DNA of 64,000 nucleotides from assembly GCA_944474755.1 (NCBI GenBank), contig OX104123.1, positions 64,287,898 through 64,351,897 of the forward strand, read 5' to 3'. Made by a program: the position numbers and the translations under genes. The stretch comes from Limnoperna fortunei. Lineage: Eukaryota > Mollusca > Bivalvia > Mytilida > Modiolidae. The notes below the pieces were generated by a model. That model searched no databases. It was not told the origin of the DNA and worked only from the letters and a program-made list of their open reading frames with translations. Shown one piece after another: positions 11,187 to 22,089 of this stretch (positions are counted from its first letter, which is position 1; each line of letters opens with the position of its first letter).

Positions 11187-14100
11187 ATGGAGTGTGTTGT
11201 TACAGTAAAGGAAGAGCTGGAAGATGAAACTTACAAAGGTATATTTGTATGAAAGTATTAAACACATGAAAACTGACAGAACAACATAGGACAACAGGGG
11301 TGAATTTAGACTTTTTTTAATGGGTCCCCCACCACACAAATTGGGAAATTTTGTACGTAAAAGCAGTGTATTGGAAAAATATAATTTTGCATTATTAAAA
11401 GTTAAAACTTGAGTACAACTATTAAGGTACATTGTAAAGATCGTCATTGATTTATAAGTCTGACAAAAATACAACTCTGCCATTATATTACATAATATAA
11501 AATTTACTGAAACAATAAGTGTAAAAGGCATAGAAGGAGTTATCCCATGAAATTTCTAAATTTCCACTTCAACCCACCAACATTAACTTTTATTTCTCTA
11601 ATTTTGATGTAATATTTCAATGGCCTGACCGTTGTGGAAAATATAGTTCTCGTCACTAGTGAATTTGTTGTTCTCAGCAGTTGATTGGTTAAAAATAATA
11701 ACGTCATAATAAGAACTCATGACGTCATAAACAAAACACCTTCCATTTACCACGTATTATAAGTCATGAACGTAAAATTGGGGTTGGGAGAATTTGTACT
11801 TCGTTTCGCAAATTTACTACTGTTTAAAATTAGAGAAACAGAATCTTACATTAGTACTCGTGGATTATCGGATTTCTCCAATCTCGATAGTTAAATTATG
11901 GAATTTTAAGTCCTCGCAAAGGCTCAGACTTAAAATTCCATAATTTAACTATCTCGACTGGAGAAATCCGATAATCCACTCGTACCAATGTAAGATCCTA
12001 TATTTCTCTAATTTTGATGTAATATTTCAACAGCTTGACCGGTGTGGAAAATAAAGTTCTCGTCACTAGTGAATTTGTTGTTCTCAGCAGTTGATTGGTT
12101 AAAAATAATAACGTCACAGTAAGAAATGACGTCATAAACAAAACACCTTCCAATTACCGCGTATTCAAGTCATGAACGTAAAATTGTGGTTGGGAGAATT
12201 TGTACTACGTTTCGCAAATTTACTACTTTTTAAAACTAGAGAAACAGAATCTTACATAAGTACTCATTGATTATCGGATTTCTCTAATCTTGATAGTTAA
12301 AGACTCGGACTTAAAATTCCATAATTTAACTATGTCAGATGGAGAAATCCAATAATCCAATGGTACCAATGTAAGATCCCATACATTTGTATTTCTAAAA
12401 ATCCCATACATTTGTATTTCTAAAAATCCCATACATTTGTATTTCTAAAACACTCAATTTTATTTAGAAAACAAACAATATGTAATAGTATTCAAATGAC
12501 AAAGAATGAAACTTGACAGCATCAGACTTGAAGAACTCAAAGAATCATAGCGTGTGAAACAGAAGCATAACTTTCTTAGAACTCATGGTAAAAAAGTCAT
12601 AAAAACGTATCCGGAAATAGGCCCGAAAAAATCCTGATTTTAAATTAACGATTTCGCATAAGGATTTTCTGGTGGCCCCAAATACTATAGTAGTGTCATC
12701 TCTGGAAATTACAAAGCTAGATATAGACAAACGTGTACAATGTAAAAAAACAAACACAAAAACAGAAAGTTCGTAACCTGAACCCTATAAATACCATGGG
12801 TGCAAGTTTTTTTATAGATTCATTTATTGTTGTTTAATGTCCAGCAAGCAATACACATATTTTAGCAGCGGTACACATATTTCTGCAGCAGTATACAGCT
12901 TTATTTCTTTAAAAACCTGTAAAATTGATGAAACTGCCCATCTATTAGGCAGAGTTAGTACGGTAGACAAGCTTTAAAGACCATGAAGGCAAATTTATAA
13001 ATGGCTTGTTGGAAAGCTGAGGTTGCTGGGTGTTCTTGTTATATATCTTCTATTAATCACACAAGGGCTTTGAGTTCAAGCCTTAATATTTGGCATGGCA
13101 TCTCTGACTTCAGAATTGCTAGTTTTTGGGTAGAAAGTCAAGCTGGTCGTTACATCATCACACAATACCATGAAATTGAACAACATGAGGTCCATGAATG
13201 AAATAATTGCAAATGAATCACTAACTTAAAATCATCATAATATTTAAAATGAGTTTCTTGTAATTTTTAGCTGAACATTTAGGAATACAGCTACTAGACC
13301 ACAATGAAGCATCTCCATTTGCTGATCAGATAACTAATGAACGTAATGAGTTAACTAAATTAACAGAAGGTCAAGAGAATAGCTGTATCCAAAAAATTAA
13401 GAAAGAATCACACATAAATGGAAGTGTATATGGGTCAACTACGGAACAGGAATCAGTATGTCAATATGAACATCCAAGACGGAAGAGGAAAATTTCAAGT
13501 AGATTGGCCAACATTTTATACCCTAACGACAAAACTTATGATTACAACAACGAGGTTGGTTCCTCTCAAGGTCAACATCACCTACCAACAAAAATGACCT
13601 ATAATGGTTTGTGTAACACTTATAATCAGTCATCGTCGACAAACTCTATAGAGGATGACGATGTAAGTGTAATACATGTTATTGATCAGTCTCCACTACA
13701 AAGAGGTAGCAAACCAATGCTGCAAAAAATGCTGACTTCTCCATATAGCGGAAAAAGTCCTCTACTGTCTTCCATGTTAACAACTCCAAAAAACCCCGCA
13801 ACACCTACAAGGACAGAGTCAACCATTGAAAAAGCCTTGAATGCATTAACTCCTGAAACAAGCAATGGGTTATACCCTAACAGTACATCACCGACCATTT
13901 TACATAATCCCACACAAACTCTGAATCCGTGTATTGTAAAGGAAAAACGTCCATTAATTTCTAAAACTCAAAATCAGAGCTGTTCTAGGAATTCGGGAAA
14001 AAGACATAGTGATTCAACTATAAGTAAACTTCTAACAAATAATACAGGGATCGCTACAGTATCTGGAAACAACATACATGTACTTTGTTCTACAGAAATG

Positions 14101-17100
14101 ACTTGTAAAAACGGCACTAAACTTGATAACAATACAGATAAAGAAACAAAGATATCAAAAGTTGCTTCAAATGTGTATGATGGGGGACAATTAGACAAGG
14201 AGAAACTTTCAAGCAAAATTTTACAAAATGAAGAGGTTATCAATATGTGGTCCAATATGATAACACAAAAAGTCATTTCAGAATTTTCTAAAGATATGAA
14301 TGCAACACTGAACTCTTTTGTTAAGAAGGCTATTATGGATAGTATGTTGGCTTCTCAACTGGATACAGTAGAAACTGGTTCCCAAAGTGCTAGTAACTTA
14401 AAAAATCCAAAAGATGAATTGGAGAAAGTTTCTTCTCTAGCTAGCTCATTATTAAATTCTTTAGCTGAGAAAGTCAGTGGTTGTACAATTCCAAAACTTT
14501 CAGATAGTTTGAATGATAAGAGACAAGGAGTTAATATTTATAGCATTTTTTCAGAAAATACAATGGTTAAAAATAGCAACATTAACATGAGTCAAAATGA
14601 ACAAAAAAATTTGGAGTGTTTTACAAAGCTTCAGACATCACCTGTAATTAAACCATGTACAGTAACTAAAGTAGATGGAGTTGTTAATAGATCATCTGAA
14701 AATGTGATAAAGTCATCTGATAACATGATAAAATCATCCAATAACGTGATAAAGTTATATGACAACGAGATAAAGTCATCTGATAACGTGATAAAGTTAT
14801 ATGACAACGAGATAAAGTCATCCGATAACGTGATAAATTTATATGACAACGAGATAAAGTCATCCATTAATCAGGTAAAGTCTCCAGCAGTAAATTTAAT
14901 TCAGACATCAGCCAATCGGAACGATTTAAATAAAACGTCCACCACACCTATGCAGATTGTGTTAGAACCTGTGAGGGGAAAGGATGGGAAATATTTAGTC
15001 TATTCCTGTAATGTTTGTGGGAAGCGATTCCAGCATCACGGTACATTGAGTGTCCATCAAAGGACCCATATATTAGAAAGTGGGAAGAGCGATTTTAAGT
15101 GTGATATATGTGGTAAAGTGTGTACGGCTAAACGGTATCTTGATATACACATGAAAACACATCAACGAGGGTTTCCCGGGATGCTTGCGGAAAAAGTCAG
15201 ATGTTCAATTTGTGCAAAGGAATTTACGAGTGAAGAGAATTTGATAATACACATGCGACTGCACTTAGGTGAGAAACTGTACCAGTGTGACATATGCCAT
15301 ACTGGCTTCACTAGGAATTCACAGTTGTCAATTCACATGAGGATACATTCTGGTGAAAAACCCTATGTGTGCAATATTTGTGGTAAAAGTTTTCGTCAAA
15401 GTAATGGACTTAGTCTTCATCTTAATGTACACACCGAGAGCAAACCATATACATGTAAAACCTGTGGCGCAGGATTTACACGGAAGGCTCATTATGAGAA
15501 GCACTTGAGGAAGGAGCGGGGCGAGAGACCATTTAAATGTAATGAATGTTGTAAAGATTTTACTGACAAGTACAATCTGACGATGCATCAAAGGATTCAC
15601 CAGAAAGACAAGCCATATGTCTGTGATGTTTGTGGTAAAGGCTTTGTACAGATCTCTCATTTCAAGGTAAGTGTCTTAACATCTTGACATTTGTTAAAAC
15701 ACTCAAAATTAATGCATCATCATGCTTGGTTTATTCATAATTATACAGTTTTCTTAGTACATGTAGTAAATTGACAATCATGTATAGTATAGACTTAGGC
15801 GAGGGCTTTTAATGTTATAATTTTAAAACATTAGTTAGGTGCATAATCCTGTTCAGTTCAATATTATAATTGTAATTTATATCACAAAATTTAACCTGCA
15901 ATTATTTCACTATGTAAATTAACACAGCTATCTAATAATAATTTGCATGGCCTGTCAGTCAGTTAACATTATACATGTAATTTAGAATGGTTGTTGGGTA
16001 ATGGTGGGTGTGTTGTGTATCGGAATTACTCCCCATATAATCACCATGATCACTGGGTGCCACAATGTATATCTGAAAATAGCATAAAAGCTTCAAACCA
16101 ACAGTTGACCAATCAACAATCTCCAGTCATGTGATAAATTAACCAATCAGTCATCAGTTATTTGATCAGTTGACCAATCAGTCATCAGTCATGTGATCAG
16201 TTAGCCAGTCATCAGTCATGTGATCAGGTAGCCAGTCATCAGTCATGTGATCAGTTAGCCGGTCATCAGTCATGTGATCAGTTAGCCAGTCATCAGTCAT
16301 GTGATCAGTTAGCCAGTCATCAGTCATGTGATCAGTTAGCCAGTCATCAGTTATGTGATCAGTTAGCCGGTCATCAGTCATGTGATCAGTTAGCCAGTCA
16401 TCAGTCATGTGATCAGTTAGCCAGTCATCAGTTATTTGATCAATTAACCAATCAGTCATCAGTCATGTGATCAGGTAGCCAGTCATCAGTCATGTGATCA
16501 GTTAGCCAGTCATCAGTTATTTGATCAATTAACCAATCAGTCATCAGTCATGTGATCAGTAAGTCAGTCATCAGTCATGTGATCAGTTAGCCAGTCATCA
16601 GTTATTTGATCAATTAACCTATCAGTCATCAGTCATGTGATCAGTTAGCCAGTCATCAGTCATGTGATCAGTTAGTCATCAGTCATGTGATCAGTTAGTC
16701 AGTCATCAGTTATGTGATCAGTTAACCGGTCATCAGTCATGTGATCAGTTAGCCAGTCATCAGTCATGTGATCAGGTAGCCGGTCATCAGTTATTTGATC
16801 AATTAACCAATCAGTCATCAGTCAGGTGATCAGTTTGTCCGTCATCAGTCATGTGATCAGTTAGCCAGTCATCAGTCATGTGATCAGTTAGCCGGTCATC
16901 AGTCATGTGATCAGTTAGCCAGTCATCAGTCATGTGATCAGTTAGCCAGTCATCAGTCATGTGATCAGTTAGCCAGTCATCAGTCATGTGATCAGTTAGC
17001 CAGTCATCAGTCATGTGATCAGTTAGCCTTTCATCAGTTATTTGATCAGTTAACCAATCAGTCATCAGTCAGGTGATCAGTTTGTCAGTCATCAGTCATG

Positions 17101-20100
17101 TGATCAGTTTGTCAGTCATCAGTCATGTGATCAGTTTGTCAGTCATCAGTTATGTGATAAATTAACCTATCAGTCATCAGTCATGTGATCAGTTAGCCAG
17201 TCATCAGTCATGTGATCAGTTAGCCAGTCATCAGTCATGTGATCAGTTAGTCAGTCATCAGTCATTTGTTCAATTAACCAATCAGTCATCAGTCATGTGA
17301 TCAGTTAGTCAGTCATCAGTCATTTGTTCAATTAACCAATCAGTCATCAGTCATGTGATCAGTTAGTCAGTCATCAGTCATTTGTTCAATTAACCTATCA
17401 GTCATCAGTCATGTGTAATCCTAAATAATCATTCAACATGGTTAATAATTTCACTTGTCAATCAGCAATGTATATGTGCATATATTTGGGAAGGTAAAAG
17501 ATATTAAATAAGTCACTAATTTTCTTGGTATTATTAAAACCCTTTCTCCTATTAATTACACTGTAATCCTTTATAGTAAGTGTTGACGTAGGTTGTATAG
17601 TGTTTTTTGCGTTACAAATGGAACAATCGATTGTTGTCTACTCGAAATCCTTCGGGTGATGACGTCTGCAGTTTAGGCGGGAAAAGTCTCGCGGTTTGTC
17701 CCAATACCATTGAACGTCACGAACGCAGACGAACATTTGTAAACATCGTAAGGTCCCTTAAGAAACAAAAATGGCTGACTTATTATGTGAAATTTCCGTA
17801 GCAAAAGTCAAGGACGATTTGTAACAACTTAAATACAGAGGCATACTATAAAACATGGACAGGTTGTTGTATCTACGTTTTTTCTACTGAATTTTCGTAA
17901 TAACAAGGTAAAATACAAAATAATGAAAAAATGCTAGCAAACAATTTTTTCCAAGGGGGGTTGGCATTTAGTATAGCTGAACTACTTAAAAACATATATT
18001 CTTTCAGAAGCACATGAAGTTCCACAGTGGAGAAAAAGGCTTGGATTGCCCTCATTGTCCTGAGAGATTCGAAATGAAGAAGTTTCTTAAAAATCATTTA
18101 ATTATAGCACATGATGAAACACTTGAAATGAACAGAATAAAGAGAAATAGAAAATATAAGCGGGACAATGGTAAGCTTAAAATATATAGAATGGACACGA
18201 CAAAAAAATTGATCAGTTAATTTTGTATCAGTTTTAGTTAAAAAATATGACGTCATTCATTAAGGTTTGATTGTTTGTATGATGTTTAATTCCACTTTTG
18301 GCAAATTCTCAGCTATATTATGGCATCCAGTTTTTATTGGTAGAGGAAGCCGAAATAGTGGGAGAAAACTCTGGTTCTTTAATAGGAAAACTAGCATTTC
18401 CTTTTCGGTTAAGATTAGAGTTGAGAAAGACCTCCAGCCACGGTGTTACAGACCTTGAGATAAATAGTAGATTACTAACTACAATAACCACTCTGCCACC
18501 AACGCCACTCGTTCCATTTATAAATTTAGTGATCCCAGGAATCCTCACAATGCGTCTAGATGCAAATTGTACAAGTTTTTTTAGTTCTGGACGCATCTTT
18601 TCAGCAGGGACGTGTACAAAATTCTGTCATGTCAATTCCGTCACTGATGCATGATTACATATTCTTACAAATGGCGATTGGCATACTAGTATACCTGTTT
18701 CGTCCCATTCTCGTCAGGTAATAATCACTCTAGCAGCAAATATGCTTTAATCAGGATGTTTATTAAACAATAAACATGTCATTTAGTGTTGCTAAGTCAC
18801 TAGTGGTTTCAAAATTCAATACACAGTCAAAACCTTGCAGTAGCACTCTTAAAAATGTTTCCATTTTGTTTAAAGTAGGAATTCTTTATCGGTACAGTAT
18901 GAATGTTAGATTAGTTTTCTATATTAAATTTTAATTCACAAACATATCAGTTAGAAAATCTGCTTTACACTAGGATTTGAAAAAGCATCACTGTTATAGT
19001 TGCCAGTTTAACATTTCTGTTTAATTTCATAATTGACTGTATACATCATTCTAAATTAGGAATAATTAATTATAATTTATTTGAGATACATATACTTGCT
19101 TGGGTATGCAATGACATAAAATTTGATAATTTTCTAAATTTCTAAAGAAAACAACATAATCTGTGGTGGGGGAGGGGGGAGGGATGAGTTGTTTGGAAGT
19201 CAATATTATTAATGTCAACACCATCGATCTTGGACATTCAGTTCCAAGATGAGCCAGGCAAGACCAATGTCTCTCTGTAATGGGCAAACATCAGTAAGTA
19301 GTGATTATAATTCCAGAAAACTGACTTATTCAACAACTATTGTTATAGTATAGCATGACATAAAACCTACAATAAGACATACATGTATTGTATCTTTTTA
19401 TCAAATAACATTCAATGGGTCTGTTATAAAAGAAAAAGGTTGTATGCACGCACATAGCTGGACGCATCTGCGATATGTAGGACTCACCATTTTCAAAAGT
19501 GAACCACCATAAAAAAATCTACAAGTATCACTTGCACATTTCAATACTCAGTTATATATTCTTTGGGTTTTTAAAGAAGTAATACATTCCTTTAGATCTT
19601 AAAAAACAATAAATAAAACAGTATTTAACTAATTAATTTTTCAGATGAACGAAGAATAAAAAACCTGGCTTGGTTGTACAAGTACTGTTAGTAATTTTCT
19701 ATCATTTTTCAGTCAATGGCTTTACTTTTATAGGTAGACATTTCTATAAATACATTAATATTTGTTAGATTTAGATCAAGACAGTGACACAAATGATGAA
19801 GAATCAAGTTGGGAGGATGACAGCAATGACACAGACGGACCAGAAGATTCCACAAGTTACTCGGATATGATCATGCACATTTCCCAAGAATTTGATGATT
19901 CAACTAAGGAGGATTTATCCCACACTAGTGATGAGTATTCAGATGGTTGTATTGAAAGTGCTGTGTTAAATCCAGATAAATCGAACGTAAAAATGGAACC
20001 CATTGAATTTGAATTACACTCCGAGTCATTACGGTCATCACTGGATAACAACACGTTATTAAATTTTGATCCTTCTATTGTTAAAGATGAACCAGAGGAA

Positions 20101-20223
20101 TGCATGGAGGAAGACTTTATTAGTATGAATCCATCCTCTACATCAAATGTGAATCAATTGTCTGTTGCTGAATCTGATCTTAATTTTTATAGCACTATAA
20201 TAAAGTCAGAACCTATTGATTGA
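11187..20223 (+). CDS. C2H2 zinc-finger transcription factor, nine fingers, four coding exons
   Basis: Proposed sequence-specific DNA-binding nuclear regulator. Exons: 11121-11238 (start ATG at 11187, though the frame stays open to the acceptor), 13271-15666, 18008-18170 and 19769-20223. All introns are GT-AG and the phases agree (1, 0, 1). The product is about 1021 residues. Residues 1-590 are largely Ser/Thr/Asn-rich and probably disordered, with a coding minisatellite near 14695-14880. Fingers start at about residue 595. F1-F8 follow the C-x2-C...H-x3-H pattern with linkers such as GEKPY. F2 has Cys in place of the usual Phe. F6 (YTCKTCGAGF...) has lost its last His. F8 is split by the intron at 15667 and F9 lies in exon 3. 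The last exon is acidic (DLDQDSDTNDEESSWEDD) and ends IKSEPID. ΨKxE sumoylation-type motifs occur at about residues 7, 60, 944, 975 and 1015. An upstream 5' exon is possible. No orthologue name can be assigned. Confidence 0.85.
11591..12374. repeat. Tandem duplication of about 400 bp carrying two nested MITEs, in the first intron of the zinc-finger gene
   Basis: Unit 1 spans 11591-11994 and unit 2 spans 12001-12374. Each starts tttctctaattttgatg and has an inverted match aaaattagagaaac about 240 bp later, forming a TIR element. Each then continues into a palindrome (11844-11994, and a shortened form at 12254-12374). Both copies contain TGACGTCA (11711 and 12124). Unit 2 has lost part of the palindrome centre. 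Confidence 0.75.
11844..11994. repeat. 150-bp near-perfect palindrome with G/C-richer centre
   Basis: cttacattagtactcgtgga is mirrored by tccactcgtaccaatgtaag, and gattatcggatttctcc by ggagaaatccgataatc. The centre at 11910-11929 is gtcctcgcaaaggctcagac. The second copy at 12254-12374 keeps the outer arms but has lost the central left half. Confidence 0.8.
12376..12450. repeat. Short tandem repeat, three units of 24-25 bp
   Basis: Three consecutive copies of atcccatacatttgtatttc followed by taaaa, directly after the second palindrome copy. Intronic. Confidence 0.85.
12451..13270. other. Intronic DNA, nothing further recognised
   Basis: Rest of the first intron of the zinc-finger gene up to the acceptor taatttttag at 13261-13270. 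Short frames (e.g. 13001-13201) have no domain or splice support. Confidence 0.4.
14695..14880 (+). repeat. Coding minisatellite inside the zinc-finger gene
   Basis: Repeats of 24 nt, paired into 48-nt higher-order units, encode alternating DNVIKSS / DNVIKLY / DNEIKSS blocks. The array stays in frame because the unit is a multiple of three. It lies in the probably disordered region upstream of the fingers and is a likely site of length polymorphism. Confidence 0.85.
16130..17415. repeat. 27-bp satellite array (about 1.3 kb) in the second intron of the zinc-finger gene
   Basis: Tandem copies of a 27-bp unit (gtcatcagtcatgtgatcag + ttagcca), interrupted by variants such as tatttgatcaattaaccaat. 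Each unit contains the TGATCA palindrome. Because 27 is divisible by three, long open frames encoding (M)TDDWLTDH repeats appear on the minus strand. These are a by-product of the array. Confidence 0.95.
18266..18500 (-). mobile_element. Degenerate SINE copy, third intron of the zinc-finger gene
   Basis: Shares with the reference copy at 56435-56708 the body phrases 'cttttggcaaattctcagctatat', 'ccagtttttattgg', 'aggaagccg' and 'ggaaaactagca'. The tRNA-like head is largely lost. Minus orientation. Confidence 0.65.
19645..19692 (+). other. Possible alternative terminal exon of the zinc-finger gene
   Basis: The acceptor aattaatttttcag at 19631-19644 is followed by sequence that, joined in phase 1 to the exon ending at 18170, stays open for 15 codons (DERRIKNLAWLYKYC) and stops at TAG near 19690. 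A product using it would lack the acidic tail and three ΨKxE motifs. No donor follows before the stop, so it would have to be a terminal exon. Confidence 0.25.
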
Positions 20224-20439
20224 TAAGAATATTATCCCAATGCCAATACAATGCTATTTTTATCTGTTAAATAAGTTTCAAGTGCCTAATGGTATTTTGT
20301 TGTAATTTCATTAAACCTTGCAATATTAGAAAATCAGATCTCACTCTAATGGCATGAATTTGATAATTTTGTCAACCTAAACAAAGTGACATCATAATGT
20401 TACAAAACATTGTGAGGTATAGATTGTTTGATTTATTTA

Positions 20440-20510
20440 CTTCCTCGATCTCATCATCCATCCTGCCACAAGCGGCTTGATGGATCCTTTAGATCTCGGT
20501 AATAAAAGGA
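20440..20510. repeat. Short hairpin in the 3' untranslated region of the zinc-finger gene
   Basis: cgatctcatcatccatc pairs imperfectly with gatggatcctttagatctcg around ctgccacaagcggctt. It lies about 220 bp after the stop codon, so it may be in the transcript. Confidence 0.5.
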
Positions 20511-20710
20511 ACAATAATCTATTATCATTAAAAGTTGCTAATTTTGGAATTAATTTACAAAAAAAAATTTCCAACTATGAATTATTGTTTAAGTCAATCA
20601 TTTATGACTTTTCTCAAAATATATATGCTGTTTCAAATTATTTAAAATTGGCAAAATTTTACAAGAAATTTAAGGAGAATCAGAAGTAAACGTGCCATGC
20701 CTGTTATGGT

Positions 20711-20987
20711 TTTCATGTATCTGAACCACAATTGACGACATTATCATATTTAGTGTCCTGGATGTCCATTGTTTTTCAATGGAGCAGACCTTGGTAATGT
20801 TCAGCAAACATAGGAAATACTATTTGAGTAACTAACTTTTTTAGCTAAAAACTGTTAAAGTTGACTCAAAGTAAACACTATATTCAATTTGTATCATTAA
20901 CTAGCAATACATTGATTTAATAAAGCTGTATTACCTGGTCAAAAAATAATTAAATGGTGACTTCAGTTATGGTTCTGATACCTTAAG
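20711..20987 (+). mobile_element. MITE carrying an AATAAA, 3' flank of the zinc-finger gene
   Basis: Homologous in reverse complement to 48115-48393. Shared phrases include agtaactaactttttt, gagcagaccttggtaatgtt, tttaataaagctgta, and termini of the form (cat)gtatctgaacca... and ...tggttctgataccttaa, which are inverted relatives of each other. No ORF. It contains a poly(A)-signal hexamer at 20929-20934. Confidence 0.75.
20929..20934 (+). terminator. Candidate poly(A) signal AATAAA within the MITE
   Basis: First AATAAA on the + strand clearly downstream of the zinc-finger stop codon (about 705 bp after). It lies inside the MITE at 20711-20987, and the same hexamer context is present in the sister copy at 48 kb, so it was brought in by the element. 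Confidence 0.4.
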
Positions 20988-21350
20988 ATTTTCTAACTAC
21001 ATTATTCTCACATCTCTATCTTCTGAAGCTGGTTGTTCTGCCTGGTCCCAGACTGATCCAAATTTTTACTAATGTGAGCCTCTGGTTTTCTCAATTATAT
21101 AATCTTTTATGTTACATTTAATGTCTTGGCATTGTGCAATTTTGTACTTTAGTTATTGTGGAAATTTGTAGATTGGTGTTATATAAAATTTATTAAATAT
21201 TGATTGTTATTTGATTGGATAAGTTTTTTTTCGATAAAAAAGTTCACATTTGGACCACTTTTACCCGAACTCACAGCTTACTTATAAATACGCCATTCAT
21301 TAACATAGTATTTGTTTCAAAAAGACAAGTTTTTGTATTGTACTCACTTT

Positions 21351-21356
21351 AATAAA
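21351..21356 (+). terminator. Alternative poly(A) signal AATAAA
   Basis: A second AATAAA (cactttaataaagcctgttt), about 1.1 kb after the zinc-finger stop and outside the MITE. It could be the ancestral end of the transcript. Confidence 0.35.
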
Positions 21357-21529
21357 GCCTGTTTGGTAACTGTACAATTAAGTCTCATTGTTACCTTGTT
21401 TCAATTTACCAATAGCTATGCAATGATTTTTGTAGCCTTTTCTTCTACACTCTGATACTCAAAAAGTGCCATTGAAGTACATTGTAATTTCTTTTGAATT
21501 CAGTTATAATTAGTAAACTTTGGCTATGC

Positions 21530-21830
21530 ATGCCATTAATAATTACTAGTATTTTTTTTATAAATAATTACTAGTAATTTTTTTTATATTAATAATTACT
21601 AGTAATTTTTTATATTAATAATTACTAGTAATTTTTTTATATTAATAATTACTAGTATTTTTTTTATTAATAATTACTAGTAGTATATATATTTTTATTA
21701 ATAATTACTAGTAATATTTTTATTAATAATTACTAGTAATATTTTTTATTAATAATTACTAGTAATTTTTTTATATTAATAATTACTAATAATAAATAAT
21801 ATTATTAATAATTACTAGTAATTTTTTTCT
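21530..21830. repeat. AT-rich minisatellite with palindromic AATTACTAGTAATT core
   Basis: About nine to ten units of roughly 27-34 bp, each 'attaataattactagtaatt' plus a T-rich spacer of variable length. Each core is self-complementary, so the array can form serial cruciforms. Confidence 0.9.
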
Positions 21831-22089
21831 GGATCACCCTTAAGATGACATTGATTTGTATGTAGAATTTGTTGATATAAATAAAACCTATATATTTTAG
21901 TGTTTTAGTTTTGAAGTATTGCATTTCCAGGTCACATGACCATGCATTAACATGGGTTTTTATATCCCATATTTCTTTAGAAAAAAAAGCTATCCTATGG
22001 TTTATTTGTGCATGTTTGAGCTTTTCATATGAATTGACAGCAGTGGTTGCGTTAAGCTAGTATTATCCATGTTATTGACCCTAGAAGAA

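Noticed and set aside
16178..17065. Minus-strand open frames encoding (M)TDDWLTDH repeats
   Set aside because: Fully explained by the 27-bp satellite; no start context, splice or domain evidence, so not called as genes.
16130..17415. CRISPR-like array or hammerhead ribozyme core (ctgatga in each antisense unit)
   Set aside because: There are no unique spacers, the organism is eukaryotic, and no GAAA box or flanking stems accompany ctgatga, so neither reading holds.
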